Source: Jackrogersella multiformis (lineage: Eukaryota; Ascomycota; Sordariomycetes; Xylariales; Hypoxylaceae). Taken from it: a stretch of DNA of 64,000 bases. The position numbers and the translations under genes were made by a program. Positions 24,173 to 35,914 of the stretch are shown here, in pieces (the stretch's first letter is position 1; every line of letters begins with the position of its first letter). The DNA lies in NCBI GenBank assembly GCA_902806575.1, contig CADCXD010000008.1, positions 1,984,001 through 2,048,000 on the forward strand. Direction: 5' to 3'. The notes under the pieces are model-generated. The model made no database searches. It was not told the DNA's origin and saw nothing but the letters and a program-made list of their open reading frames with translations.

Positions 24173-24179
24173 TATTTAA
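24173..24179 (+). promoter_or_regulatory. TATA-like box (TATTTAA)
   Basis: The motif lies 177 bp upstream of the MFS ATG at 24350 and is followed by CT-rich sequence. It is a sequence match only. Confidence 0.35.
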
Positions 24180-24349
24180 ACTCTCACAATGTCTCTATTA
24201 ATACTTACCTCCAATGATATTCATTGGGATACGGTATCTGAAGTCTTGTCTTTAGAGTTTTCCACCACTCACTTCATACTTCGCTCTCAGGTGGACATAT
24301 TCTCCACAAGTCTGTTTGAGGCGGTGTTGTCGACAAGTTATAAAACACC

Positions 24350-26013
24350 ATGACCGAGTCGGCGGAGATTCACAATGGCATAACCGGACCGAGCTCCGGA
24401 GCCCCTAAAAACCGCAACGCCGAAGACTTGAGAAGAGCCGATATCGAGCGGTTAGGTCGCGAAAGGCCGGATGTTCTTGCCAACTGGGTCGCCGAAGCTG
24501 GATTCGTCTTCGCCGTAGTTGCTTCGCTATGCATGAGCGAATACTTCATCAGCGGATTCAACATCGTCTTGCCAGCCATCACGGAAGTGCTCCAGATACC
24601 AGAGGCCCAGCGAACCTGGCCGGCAGGTGTCATAAACCTGACTACCGCCTCCCTGCTTCTTCCGTTCGCTCGGCTCTGTGCTCAGTATGGCGGCCGGGTT
24701 GTGTTTCTGGGCGGCCACGTTTGGCTCCTGATCTGGTCGATCATCTGTGGCTTTAGTAATAGCCCGGTCATGCTGATAGCCAGCCGAGCCATGCAGGGCA
24801 TAGGCGCCTCTGCGTTTCTTCCAGCCGGCCTGGCTCTCCTGGGCCAGACATACCGGCCAGGACCACGTAAGAACCTCGTCTTTTCCCTGTACGGTGGAGC
24901 CGCCTGCATAGGATTTTATTTCGGTATCATCATGGGCGCTGCCACCGGACAATTTGCCAACTGGAGAGTGTACTTTTGGGTTGGCGCTGCGTTTGTCTTC
25001 CTAGTCCTCGTTACTGGCTTCTTCACCATCCCGCGGCACCTGGATCATGACGATCCCGATGTAAGTATGGATTGGTGGGGCGTATGCACCATCGTTCCCG
25101 GGCTGTTGCTCGTCGTATATGCCCTTACAGACGGAGGCAACGCCCCGAACAGTTGGCGCACGCCATATATCTACATCACATTTATCGTCGGCAGTCTCCT
25201 GCTTTGCGCTGCGGTATACGTGCAAGGATGGGTTTCATCTCAGCCGCTACTACCGGCCGACCTGTTTCGTCCAAAATACATGAAGCGTATTTCCGGCTTC
25301 ATATTCTGCGGATTTGGCGTGTTTGCGATCTTTTTGTTCTATGCCAGTTTCTAGTAAGTTATCATGCCCAGGTTAGCCCGCTTCTTAGATACGTGCTAAC
25401 GATATGAATCAGCATCGAAGATGTCCTACACGCAACCCCCATTCAAACTGCTGCGTGGTTCGTTCCCCTCGCTCTCGGCGGGCTCATCCTATCCATTATG
25501 GGAGGATTCGTCCTGCACATGCTATCCGGACAGATCCTGCTACTTGTTTCTGGCCTGGGTTATATAGTCTGCGTGCTGCTATTCCCCTTAATACCGGCGC
25601 AGGACGGACCGAACAGCTTATCTACTAGCCATATATATTGGGCGTATATATTCCCGTCCATGATATGCGGCACCATAGGTATAGATATCACCTACAACGT
25701 GACGAACGTGTTCACCACCACCGCGATGCCCCGACGCTTGCAAGCCACCGCCGCGGGATTGATCATTAGTCTCTCGTACCTCGGTATGGCATTTTGGCTT
25801 GGCGTAGCTGAGCTGGCCGTCTCGTCTTGGGGTCGCTCTCACGCCGACGAGAATCCCACCCTCCGCGAAAAATACCAGATCGGATTCTGGACTGGCCTTG
25901 GTTTGGCTGGCTTCACCTTCGCCTGCGGTGCGACTGCGCGAATTGGCCAAGCGTCGGCAGAGTTGACTGCCGATGAGAAATGCGAGGTGGAACGCAATAT
26001 AGACCAACACTGA
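24350..26013 (+). CDS. MFS transporter, 14-TM drug:H+ antiporter (DHA2/aminotriazole-resistance-like)
   Basis: Exons are 24350..25353 and 25413..26013 (59-nt intron, GTAAGT ... ATCAG), 534 residues. The hydrophilic N-terminus is followed by membrane segments beginning GFVFAVVASLCMSEYFISGFNIVLPAI. The motif-A-like loop between helices 2 and 3 reads FARLCAQYGGRVVFLGG. Motif B/C features are LIASRAMQGIGASAFLPAGLALLGQTYRPGPRKN. Helix count and the large central region (DDPDVSMDWWG before further helices) suit a 14-spanner. Such proteins export toxic compounds or secondary metabolites through the plasma membrane. The divergent neighbouring Zn2Cys6 gene suggests local regulation. The substrate is unknown. 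Confidence 0.88.
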
Positions 26014-26328
26014 ATTGTTCTTAATCGTAATGCTGTATATAGGGCCTTAGTTGAAAGGATATCTAGAAGAATTGGAAACGATTTAATGCCAATGCTGACT
26101 TAGGATCAGACACTGTCTACTTAGGGACCTAGGAGTAGTCAGGAATTAAACAGCTAGGTAAAGTACAAACCTTACCACCCATGAATCAAGCAGAGGCATA
26201 TGATGTGAATGTTAATAGTGCATCTCTACTGTAATAAATACCTATAGGCAATCTAGCGTATAATCCTTATGAGTGAAGGTCAAAGGTGCGCCGGAATTGT
26301 GAGTCGAGTTTGGATCCTCCATCGAGGT
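26014..26328. other. short intergenic region between convergent genes
   Basis: About 315 bases, AT-rich, presumably 3' untranslated regions of both neighbours. Nothing else seen. Confidence 0.6.
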
Positions 26329-27423
26329 TCAAAACAGGAGTTTAACTACCGTCTGTTGGGGATTCGGATTGTACAGTATGTGTCTGTCATTCCTCCATTG
26401 GAAAAGGCAAGAACCACATGCCGAACCGATACTAAACACGTTCAACTTGAGAAGCCGTACATTTTCCCCGTCAAAGTGGACATCAAATGTGAACCCTTGC
26501 CAGAGCATGCATAGGTCCATTACGTCGGAAAAATCGATTTCGCCGATAATAAAACAACGGAGCATTACTTCGCATTGGTAGGTGATTTTTCTCACGGTTT
26601 CGTAGGCGTGGTTTGTGCTAGCATGTGAATAGGGCCACTGTTTATTCCATTGGTACTGACTAATACCGCACATGCGCGAAGGCGAACCGAGCCGAGCGGG
26701 AGAGCAGAAGACTCGGTAGATCGACCGTGGATGTATTTGGGGATCGAAAGGCAGGAAGAACATCTGAAATGGCTCTTCTCCAGTTTTAACCACGTCGAAA
26801 CTAGAAAGCAGAGTTTCACCTGGTATACCATGGTAATGTAACCTCTCTTGTCTCGGCTGAAGGGTGTTGAACATGGCATTCCGGGCCCGTTTCGAAGTGA
26901 CTAGACGTAAAATGATCTGGTCTGCTGTGTGCAGTGCTGGGTAGCCCGGAAACATCTGAACCCCATCCTTGACAGAGCAATTTTCAAGTCGCATGAAAAG
27001 GCCATTTGCAGGACACAGCAGGTTGGCAAACACAGGCTTGATATGCTGGCGAATTTCCTCTTGATCTTGCCTATTGATCCTTCCATAGGGAATGGAGGAG
27101 TCAGCAATCCTCAGTAGGATACGCACTTGCGGAGGGGATAGGGTAATGATTTGAACATCTGTAAGCGAGAGGCCACGATTGGTTTGTATCAGAGGTAACC
27201 ACCTCTTGAAAGAGTAGGGCAGTTCAGATGGTTTAGGCAAGTCTGGTGCGTCTTCGATCGGATCGAAACTTGTGTTGAATTTTCTTGGTGGATATGGTCT
27301 AGAGTTATCTTGTGTATTGTCTGGCCTCGGTATTCTGCAATCCTCAATGATCTCGGAATACTCAACTCGGACCAACTTCAATGAGGATTCATGTGGAAGT
27401 GGGTACTGAATTAAAGATGTCAT
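26329..27423 (-). CDS. CDC123 (D123)-like protein
   Basis: Intron-free, 364 residues, ATG at 27423. The order of blocks matches the CDC123/D123 family: PYSFKRWLPLI near residue 67, FMRLENCSVKDGVQ (about 142-155, the RL..CSPKDG motif), a VTSKRARNAMF helix, PFQMFFLPFDPQIHPRSIYRVFCSP (about 217-241), ISQYQWNKQWPY, and near the C-terminus FTFDVHFDGENVRLLKLNVF followed by CGSCLFQW. CDC123 in yeast and S. pombe is an ATP-grasp protein that assembles the eIF2 complex. The C-terminal acidic Asp-Val-Asp/Glu-Leu-Asn residues that bind ATP-Mg are partly substituted here (LKLN instead of the usual IELN). This suggests a divergent fungal paralogue rather than the essential housekeeping copy. Family likely, function uncertain. 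Confidence 0.78.
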   Translation of the reverse strand: MTSLIQYPLPHESSLKLVRVEYSEIIEDCRIPRPDNTQDNSRPYPPRKFNTSFDPIEDAPDLPKPSELPYSFKRWLPLIQTNRGLSLTDVQIITLSPPQVRILLRIADSSIPYGRINRQDQEEIRQHIKPVFANLLCPANGLFMRLENCSVKDGVQMFPGYPALHTADQIILRLVTSKRARNAMFNTLQPRQERLHYHGIPGETLLSSFDVVKTGEEPFQMFFLPFDPQIHPRSIYRVFCSPARLGSPSRMCGISQYQWNKQWPYSHASTNHAYETVRKITYQCEVMLRCFIIGEIDFSDVMDLCMLWQGFTFDVHFDGENVRLLKLNVFSIGSACGSCLFQWRNDRHILYNPNPQQTVVKLLF

Positions 27424-28109
27424 CGTTGGCTTCTTCTATGTTACCAGTGAATATGGTACCTTAGGTAGGTAGGCAATGTGATATCGAGGGTGAAAAGAAG
27501 CTGTCTTATATGAGGTATCTCGATATGAACCTTTATGAACTAACTGGAATTGGGTTGAGATTTTGAGTTGAAGCTGAGTAGCTATACGATTTTGGTATGT
27601 TGTATAAGTTGTTAGTCTAGCATTTTCGATCCAATCTTGAAATGAATGATCTGAAGAGTAACAAATAAGTTGGTTGATGTAAAGTTGAACAATACCTACC
27701 AAGGTACCTCTTAAAGTAAATATATACATACTAGGGACGTCGGAACCTACCTAGGTAGGTATGTACCTAGTAGGTAAGTGCCTAATTGGTTATTTGAAGT
27801 TTAACTGAGGGGCTCTTTCAACTTCAAAAAAGAGTAAATTAGAAGGAAGGGATAGCCTATGGTGAACATTCGCGTTCGAATAATGGATTTATTATAATGT
27901 ATAATTGCATAATAATAATATTTTATTTGACAGATCGGAGTGTTTAGTCAGCTATACATTTAACCATAACTCTATCGATGCACTTATCTTACTCTACTAA
28001 TACCCCACTATTCTTCGTGATAATGCTTCAACTTGGTCTCGTAAACTACCTATCTCACTACCTAACCTAGAACCTAGGTATCGCTCTCTACCATATTTAA
28101 GCCTGTGTT
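27424..28109. other. divergent promoter region with CCTAGG palindromes
   Basis: About 690 bases, AT-rich. Palindromic tracts at 27745-27775 (ACCTACCTAGGTAGGTATG type) are present. No gene seen. Confidence 0.6.
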
Positions 28110-29782
28110 ATGGATACTATCCGCGGCGATTCAGACGCTCCGATACCGGATGCGCGTCGTCGTCCATATCCAAAGCTGGTGATAGTGCCGCTTTTGATTC
28201 TAATACTGTTAACTGGCCTAGCGACGAGCCTGTACCAGCTACCGCTGAATCGAGTCATCGAGAGGCGTCTCTGTCGAGAATACTACACCACTCATGATCC
28301 ATCTGTCATCGACGACGATGGAAACATTAACGAGAAGCTTTGTAAGATCAACGGCATTCAACAAAGCCTGGCTTGGATAGTGGGCATCATGGAAACATTG
28401 TGGAGTGTCGGTGGTGAGTTAGATCTACACTAGCTGGAAGCCTCACCTTTAATGCACCATTAATGCGCCTCACCTACCTATCTGGGGTCCCTAGGTAGGT
28501 TTTCGCTCATTAAACATCGCTGATACAGGCCTAGACTTCGTTTTGACCATCCCTTTGGGATTTGTAGCTGAGAAATACGGTCGGCGGACTGTCCTTTGGC
28601 TCAATGTTATCCCGAGGTTGTTCTTACTTTCTTGGGCCGTCGTCGTCGGCTACTTTGAAGAGAGCCTGCCTCTGAAAGCAATTATCGCTGGTCCGACCCT
28701 CTCGGTCCTGGGCGGTAACTGCGTGTTAAATTCCATTGTTTATTCGCTTGCAGCTGGTCTGACAGATGACAACATTGTTAGGTAAGGACTCTGCCTGCAC
28801 ATGGACCTATACTTAGGTACTCTACACCTTCTAACCCGAACATCGCAGGGCGGCTTATTTTAGTTGGATGAATGCCGTGTCATATGTGGTAACATTTGTT
28901 GGTCCTGGCCTTGCTGGCGCAACTATGACTTTGAACTTATTTCTTCCAATTTTGATCGGCATCTGTCTCCTGATATTGGCTATCCCCACAATCTCGCTAA
29001 TTCCGGACCCTACGCACAAACCACAAGTGTCGGAAGATGAGCAGCGGCAACCTCTTATATCGTCGCCCACTTTGAAGGCTCAAGCATCGAGAGCTTCTAT
29101 ATTGAAGCCTGTTATTGAACGTCTTCATACTCTATATTCTATCGTCAGAAGCCACCCAAGGAATCTCAGTCTTCTGCTCGTCAGTTTCTTCCTCACCTCT
29201 GTCGCGAGCTCCGACACGAGTCTCTTGGCTCAGTATATTTCAAAAAGGTATCATTGGGAGTTCGCCTCGGCAGGCTACCTCCTATCGGCAAAAGCTATTG
29301 TGAACTTCACGCTTCTCACCTTCGTGATCCCAGGCGTTCTTAAGTCTAGGAGTTCGCCGGGTCAGACCCAAGTCCCATCGCTCTCCGACAGGGATAATGT
29401 TCGCTACGCTCGAATATGCTTGGTCGTCTCTGTATTTGGGGCACTAGCTATTGCCGTTGCGGCCACTGCCTGGCTTCTATTTCCATCTCTACTACTGTAC
29501 TCGCTCGGATCCGCTCTCCCGGTGTTTACTTTGGGGTTGTTAAAATCCCCATCGGTATCACCTAAGGATGACGAGCGGCCAGCAAGCTCGGTCGATCCAG
29601 AAACTCATATATTCTCTATCGCCATGATGGTCAAGTTTCTCGGCTCTCTCGTGGGTATCCCGTTGATGGCGACGTTGTGGGTTCGAGGTATCACGACAGG
29701 TACTCTTGGTGTACCTTATTTAGTGAGCGCAGCTTTTTACGTGGCGGCCATAGCTGTTTTCACTGGAATGCGAGTGCGATGA
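28110..29782 (+). CDS. MFS transporter (12-TM fungal general-substrate type)
   Basis: Exons are 28110..28413, 28529..28781 and 28849..29782, joining in frame to 496 residues. Donors are GTGAGT and GTAAGG, acceptors ACAG and GCAG. An N-terminal hydrophilic stretch is followed by helix 1 (LVIVPLLILILLTGLATSLY). The long first loop carries RRLCREYY and acidic residues. Helix 2-3 connects through the MFS motif A GFVAEKYGRRTVLW. A soluble loop of about 60 residues separates the two halves. The gene reads cleanly. This fungal group is often found near metabolic clusters. Substrate unknown. The first intron contains a CCTAGG tract. Confidence 0.87.
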
Positions 29783-30593
29783 GTCGATCCAAGTGAGACA
29801 GCGGATGACCGGCACGGCGAACGGCAGTGCAGTGCTACTGTACTTGGCTTAATTTGAATTAACATCCATGGGATCTATTGCGAATCTAACAAGTTGAAAC
29901 CGTACAACGGGTAATCGGGATTTCGAGTGGGAGCCATCCTGCCATCTAATTTTCTTGGTGTTATCCAAGACTTAATAGTCTCACGACTATCCATGGTAAG
30001 GTGAAAACAAACACGGGTTGATTCGCCTGTCCACATCTCGTTTGTTGTGGGACGACGGTGACACCATTGATATGAGGGGGCCGTCGGGGGCTCCCAATGA
30101 ATCACTCGATAGCGTCGAACTTGGAAATAAATGGAAAGGTCTGAATCTTGTCAGGTCCTAGCTGTCCTAGCACTTAGGTTAGGTACCTAGCCTAACCCAG
30201 ACTATCACAAACCCAATCTCCTAAGCTGCCAGTACTAGGTAGTTAGCTTTCAATGTCGATATTCCCAGGATGAGCCTCATAACCCTTGGAAGCTTTTAAC
30301 TAATGCGCATATGATGTCAATCTTGCCTTTTACAAGAACGGCATCATTGAATCCACGCCTGGGTGCTACCTAGTATACGGAGTTACACTAGAAGGCTTTC
30401 ATTCCACAGCAATATTTCTTTCTTTATTCATTTCATTGCTACGCTAATAGTAGTAGCATTGTCTTCGATCTTCAACTTCGATTCGCCTTTTACCTCGGCA
30501 ACCACCTTACTTAATTAAAAATTCTTTTTCTTGTTGCGCTCCCACTCAATATTAACTGCCAAGAGAATAGCAAACTAGGAGCTGCATTTCGCG
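29783..30593. other. intergenic
   Basis: About 810 bases with dispersed TAGGTA motifs. A 76-codon open frame on the minus strand (29875-30105) has no supporting features. Nothing else seen. Confidence 0.55.
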
Positions 30594-32576
30594 ATGGCGA
30601 ACAATCAACCGCGCGGAGAGGCTGAATCCTATTACAATACACAGCAAGCTCCCAATCCGTCCGGACAACCTCCATATGGCCAACCTCCATATGGCCAACC
30701 TCAATATATGCAGCCCGGCCCTCAAGGTCCACCTCAGAACTATGCGAATGGATACGGCGGCGAGAAGCCGATGTTCGATCAGGCTTTCAAGCTGGAGCGT
30801 CCTAAGTATAATGACCTATGGGCTGGCATTCTCGTACGTTCCATTGTTTTCTCTCATCTAGGTAGATAACCGAGACTAGCTACTAATAATATTTTAGTTC
30901 CTTCTCGTTTGCGCAGGCTTCGTAGCTGTCTCTGGTATCTCGATTCATGGCTATGGTGAGTGCAATGACTACGATTTTTGCGCAAAAACATAATTGCGTC
31001 TTATTCATCCTGACTGACAAACCATAGCGACGACGAAACACTTCCAAGGAGGTGGTATCTATGATTCTGGCTCGAGGGTCGGACTCAACACCAACACCAT
31101 TATTTTGTTTGCCTTTTGTCTCTGTGTCGCCGTTGTGCTCAGTTACGTTTATGTAATATTGGCTCGTCAGTTTCCCAAGCAATTCATCTGGATAACGTAA
31201 GTCTCATGTCCAAAAGCTAGTTGAACACAGTGCCGTGATATTAATAGTAACGGCTATAGTGGTATCCTTAATATTGTCTTTGGTCTGGTGACGGCAATCT
31301 ACATGCTATCGCGCCATTACTACTCGGGCGGCATTGTATTCTTAATATTTGTCGTCTTCCTCGCCTTTGCCTTTTACGTGAGTCTACCCCTCCGCGCCCG
31401 TCGACTTTGCTTACTTACCCTTTTAGACTTGGATTCCGCGCATTCCTTTCAGCGCTCTTATGCTCAAGACCGCAGTCGATGTTTCTAAGAGTTATGGTCA
31501 CGTTTATCTAGTTAGCGCACTCGGCGGCCTTTGTGCTACCGCTCTCGCTGCGTGGTACTCCGTCACCCTCGTCGCCGTGTACGCGAAGTATTCCCCGGGG
31601 CAGAACCCAGCCTGCGCGGAGGGAGGCGGCGGTTGCAGCAATGCCAAGGTTCAGGGACTCATCGCTTTCATCACATTTGCGATGTATTGGATGTCGGAAT
31701 GGCTGAAAAACACCATCCACACCACCATCTCCGGGGTTTACGGATCTTGGTATTTCCATCCGCATAATCTTCCTAGGGGCGCTACCCGAGGTAGTCTTAG
31801 AAGAGCGCTTACGTATAGTTTCGGGTCTATCTCTCTTGGATCCTTGATCGTGGCTATCATCAATTTTCTACGACAGATGTGTTCCGTCGCCCAGCGGAAC
31901 GATGCTGCTCAGGGGGACATCATCGGATCCGTCATGTTCTGCATTCTTGGATGTGTTATTGGCATCTTAGATTGGGCGGTCCAGTTCCTCAATCGCTATG
32001 CCTTCTCGTACATCGCCCTCTACGGCAAATCATACTTCGCTGCGGCCAAGGACACGTGGAAGATGATCAAGGACCGCGGCATCGATGCTCTCGTTAACGA
32101 ATGCCTCATCGGCCCGGTTCTTTCCATGGGAGCTACCTTTGTTGGATATGCGACGAGCTTGCTAGCTTATTTGTATCTCGTAAGGATTCTCGTGGAAAGC
32201 TGCTCGAAGGAGAAGATGGCTCGCTTACAATTTTATCACAGGTGTTCACCAAACCTTCGTATAATACAGATGGTTCATACACGCCTGGTAAGTCTCCATT
32301 GCTTCAACAATTTCATCTGCATCTATATGCATGGAATTTATGACCTATGTGTCCATGACTGATTGGCTAATATGGGTATAAATAGTTGTGGTGGCCTTTG
32401 CGTTCCTCATCGGCTTGCAGATTTGCAATATCTTCACGACGCCGATAAGCAGCGGGATTGATACGATTTTCGTAGCGACCGCGTGGGAGCCGCAGGTATT
32501 GATGCAGAACCACCCTGACTTGTATGACCAGATGGTCCAAGTCTATCCGCACGTCCAAGTGGCCATTCACGCTTGA
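30594..32576 (+). CDS. pns1: choline-transporter-like protein PNS1
   Basis: Seven exons, 30594..30833, 30898..30955, 31028..31196, 31260..31377, 31427..32179, 32242..32287 and 32386..32576, give 524 residues. All junctions are GT-AG and in frame. A cytosolic Pro/Gln/Tyr-rich N-terminus carries a PPYGQ tandem repeat, then FDQAFKLERPKYNDLWAGIL just before helix 1, the standard PNS1 entry. About ten helices follow. The choline_transpo region includes VQGLIAFITFAMYWMSEWLKNTIHTTISGVYGSWYF and, near the end, RFSYIALYGKSYFAAAKDTW-like KNRYAFSYIALYGKSYF. The C-terminus is FTTPISSGIDTIFVATAWEP. The protein is a plasma-membrane member of the CTL/SLC44 family. Its transport role in yeast is unproven. 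Exon 6 is only 46 nt. Confidence 0.93.
30666..30702 (+). repeat. 15-bp coding tandem repeat in pns1
   Basis: CAACCTCCATATGGC occurs twice exactly and then partially, encoding repeated Gln-Pro-Pro-Tyr-Gly in the disordered N-terminus of PNS1. Confidence 0.85.
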
Positions 32577-33212
32577 ACACCTGACCTGACGGACAATTGG
32601 GCGCTGTTTTGTCACGTCTTCAAAAAAAGAAAAAAAGAAAAGGAGAGCATGAATGGGCCCATTTAATCTGGCTGACCGGTTGCATGGGCTGTGATAGATT
32701 GCGGCACGGACAAGCTATGTTAGGACCTTCGGATAGGTACCTACATCGGTAGGTAATAATACTATAATGCTTCGAGGCCCTACATATAATGAGTGTTGTT
32801 GATGCAATGAAAAGCGAGGCGTGCATGGTATCGTCGTCGTTGAACAAATGTGAGGACATGGGTTAAAATAGGGGCCCTATTATAGTAGAACGGACAATAG
32901 TCACGAATCCGCTAATCCGCCAATGTAATTGAGTTATAACCGCTAACTAGATCAAGTTAAGGCGCCCCTTGCAGCACCGAACTCATTCAAGCGAGATTAT
33001 TCATTCTACACTACTGTACTACTCCATCTAGGCTGCAAACCCCTGTTTGGTTAGCAGCCGGCGTCGACGCCGTTTTCTAGCACCAACGGACGTTCCATTG
33101 TGCTAGGCGGTTTGGTTAGGTATATCATCGTCAAGTCCAATTATTTAGGCAGGAACTGTAGGCAGCGATCTCCGCCTTCGTCGAGACATGACTACACGTC
33201 GATGGGTATATT
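32577..33212. other. intergenic
   Basis: About 640 bases with an A-rich tract at 32621-32642 after the pns1 stop. No gene seen. Confidence 0.6.
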
Positions 33213-35723
33213 ATGAAAGGCCTTTATTTAAGGCCCACGATGAGACTGGTGGCAAGAAGTAGGTGTACAGTCACACGACCAGCGTCACGCTTCATCAGTT
33301 CACTATCGCCATCGAATTCTTCGTTGTCTTTTCTACACCGGACCACCAGAGGATACCACATCATGGCCAGCAGCAACCCGTTCTCAACCCTGCTCAACCA
33401 GGACATCCTCACCGCCAAGCTAGCCATCCTGCAGCCAGCCGCCGATAAAGACGCCCCCATCGAGCTCAGTCTCACGGATGCGGTTTTGAAGGACACATCG
33501 TACGAGTGCATCTCGTACGACCGCTCCTCGAAAACCGCTTCTGCGCCGGACAGCACGATTAACGTGTCGGTCGACGGCGAGACCCAGGCCATCCCCAAGC
33601 ACCTCGAGTCCGCGCTGCGCATGTTCCGCCGCAGGGACCGCCCCCGCACCCTCTGGGCCGACGTGCTGGCCGGCCGCTCCGTCGAGGAGCGCAGCGCCCA
33701 GGCCGGCGTCCAGCGCCACGTCCTCGAGAACGCCGAGCGCACGCTGTGCTGGCTGGGCCCGGAGAACGCGGCCACGACCGCCAAGGCATTCGACGTCGTG
33801 CACGAGATGGGGCGCCGCTTCGAGGCCGCGTCCCTCGCCGTGGGGCTCGGCCCCGACGACAGCCTCACCCGGTGCACCGCCGAGCAGATGGCCGGGATCC
33901 AGCAGCGGCTCGCGGACTGTACCGTCGCCTTCGACGACCTCAACTCCTTCGACTTCGACGTCTGGCGCGAGATCTACGACGTCTTCGGCGCGCCGTACTG
34001 GCGCACGGTGCAGTGCATCGCGGAGATCGTGCTGGCGCGCGTACATCGCGTCGTCGCGCGCCATGCACTTCTACCAGGCCAAGCTCTTCCAGGTGCCGCT
34101 GCTCCCGCACGTCTTCGCCGGCTTCGAGATCGCCAACCAGATCGAGGTGGCCGAGCGCCGCCGCCGCCGAGGCGAGTCCGTCGAGCTGCTCCCCATGATC
34201 CTGACGGCGCGCGGCTGCAGCCCCGCCGACCCCCGCGAGGCCGTCTTGTCCATGCTGCAAATAGCTACGCCCTCGGGGCGCGCGCGCTTCCACGCCGCCG
34301 GCCCCCGGGCCCTGCCCAAGGTCGACTACGCCAAGACCGTGCGCCAGGTCTTCGTCGAGGCCGCGCGGTACGCCCTGCTCGAGCGCCAGGACCTGATGCT
34401 GTGGTTCGGGGAGCGGCCGCCGTGCGCGCGGCGCACCAAGGGGCTGCCGAGCTGGGTGCCGGACTTCGGCGCGGTGCCGCCGAATCACAGGGGCGCTGCG
34501 GCGTTCGACCCCGGCCGCGGCATGCGCGCTTGGTGGGACGCCATACACCCCCCGAGCGCGCGCAAGCCCATCGTCGTGTCCGAGGCCGATGACGCCGTGC
34601 ACCTGCAGGCCTACCCGCTCGACCGCATCGTGCACGTCCCGCCGATCTTCGACGTGGGCAACGCGAGGAGGCTGTGCTTCGAGGAGTTCCAGAACTTGCT
34701 TACTTCTACTTCTACCCCTACCTTCGCCTCCACGTCTACTTCCACTTCCACGTCTACTTCTACTTCCACTTCCACACCCCCCACGCCCACGAAACCCACA
34801 CCCAACGCACCACGCGATTCTGGCGCGCCCTCATCCTCAACTTGGGCGGCGAGCAAGTAATCTCACCCACGTCCACAGCGGCGCCCCCGGCGTCGATGGA
34901 ATCGCACTTCGAGAGCCTGGTAGCAGAAGAGACGATCCTGAAAGCGCTGGGCTGCGCCTCGCTCGCGGAGCTGCAGACGGCGGCGAACGCGGCGCGCATG
35001 CGCGCGTCGCCGGCCCTGATGGCGCTGGTGCCGCGGTGCGGGCGCGCGGCGCCGTTCGAGGCGCTGCTGGCGGGCCACGCGGCGGGGCGGCGGTTCTTCC
35101 GCACCGCGGGCGGCCGCTTCGGCTTGGGCCCCGTCGAGGACGCCGTGGCCGCCGACGGCAGCTTGCTGGAGTCGGAGGGCGCGGCGCGAGACGGCGGGGA
35201 AGGGGGAGGGGGAGAGGGCGCGGCGAGGAGGCCGAATGTCGGCAGGCTGATGAGCGACCCCGTCGCGAGCTCCATGATGGAGAGTTTCCAGCAGTTCCTG
35301 CGGCAGCGCGACCCCGACGCCGCGCGCTTTGCTGCCAGGGCTATCCGTGGCGATCTCCCGGTGATGGGCGGGGAGGAGGAGCGAACGGATGGGGGCGTGA
35401 TGGAGGGCGATTTGGTGGTTGCTTGTGTCGGGGGCTTCTTGCCGTATATCCTGCGGCCGCGACGTCGGGTGGCAGAAGCAGCGGAGGGAGGAGCAGGAGA
35501 AGAAGGACAGGGAGAAAGAGCAAGCGTAGATGTCGCAGAAGAAGGAGGAGAAAGCAGCGGTCGGCATGCTGAGACTAGCTCGGAAGACTCGTCAACGTAT
35601 GAATTTGTAGGGGAGTGCTACCTGCACGAAGCGATGGACGGCGAGGACTTCAAAACCACCATTTCTGGGCAGGAGTACTATGCCATCGACACATCGAAGC
35701 TTGTTGACGTCACGATCGTCTGA
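33213..35723 (+). pseudogene. GC-rich HET-domain gene with two frame changes
   Basis: The first frame (ATG at 33213, or 33363 with better context) encodes a HET domain: YECISYDRS, LWADVLAGRSVEERSAQAG and ENAERTLCWLGPE, the equivalents of 'DAICINQ..ER..QV' and 'A..VLVWLG'. Near 34030-34045, in a GCGCGCG run, the protein continues in another frame as AYIASSRAMHFYQAKLFQVPLLPHVF. Then, inside a CTTCTA/CTTCCA microsatellite (about 34700-34790), it returns to the first frame as FWRALILNLGGEQ and goes on to the stop at 35723. The C-terminal part contains GDLVVACVGGFLPYILRP and GECYLHEAMDGE, typical of the end of HET proteins. The two shifts compensate each other. Both lie in slippage-prone sequence, so assembly error is a real alternative to decay. 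Confidence 0.72.
34697..34790 (+). repeat. CTTCTA/CTTCCA-type microsatellite inside the HET gene
   Basis: Degenerate TCTACT/TCCACT hexamers encode Thr/Ser runs in one frame and Tyr/Phe/His runs in another. The reading frame of the surrounding HET gene changes across it. Confidence 0.75.
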
Positions 35724-35914
35724 ATGTCACATCCACTAACCTAGGTAATCCGCTACGAGCTTTAAAGTATTGACAACGGAATATAGGAAGAATGCAAAAG
35801 GGGTTAGAAATTACGAGTCAGAAGATAAAAGGGGGAGGTGGACAATGCTCTCAATGTTCACACGTATGCTTGACATATAAGGTCTACTAGCAATGAACCT
35901 GTTAGCATATTATA
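35724..35914. other. short spacer before tRNA-Lys
   Basis: About 190 bases, AT-rich, nothing recognised. Confidence 0.5.

Larger units (their letters stand above)
23269..24349. other. shared promoter region between regulator and MFS gene
   Basis: About 1.1 kb between two divergent genes. It contains a triplicated GGATTCGA octamer at 23486-23509 and a TATA-like TATTTAA at 24173. No gene seen. Confidence 0.6.

Noticed and set aside
34041..34077. 37-nt GT-AG intron as explanation of the first HET frame change
   Set aside because: It would keep frame, but it is shorter than usual, GC-rich, lacks a branch site and would remove residues (AYIASSRAMHFYQ) that look like normal HET sequence.
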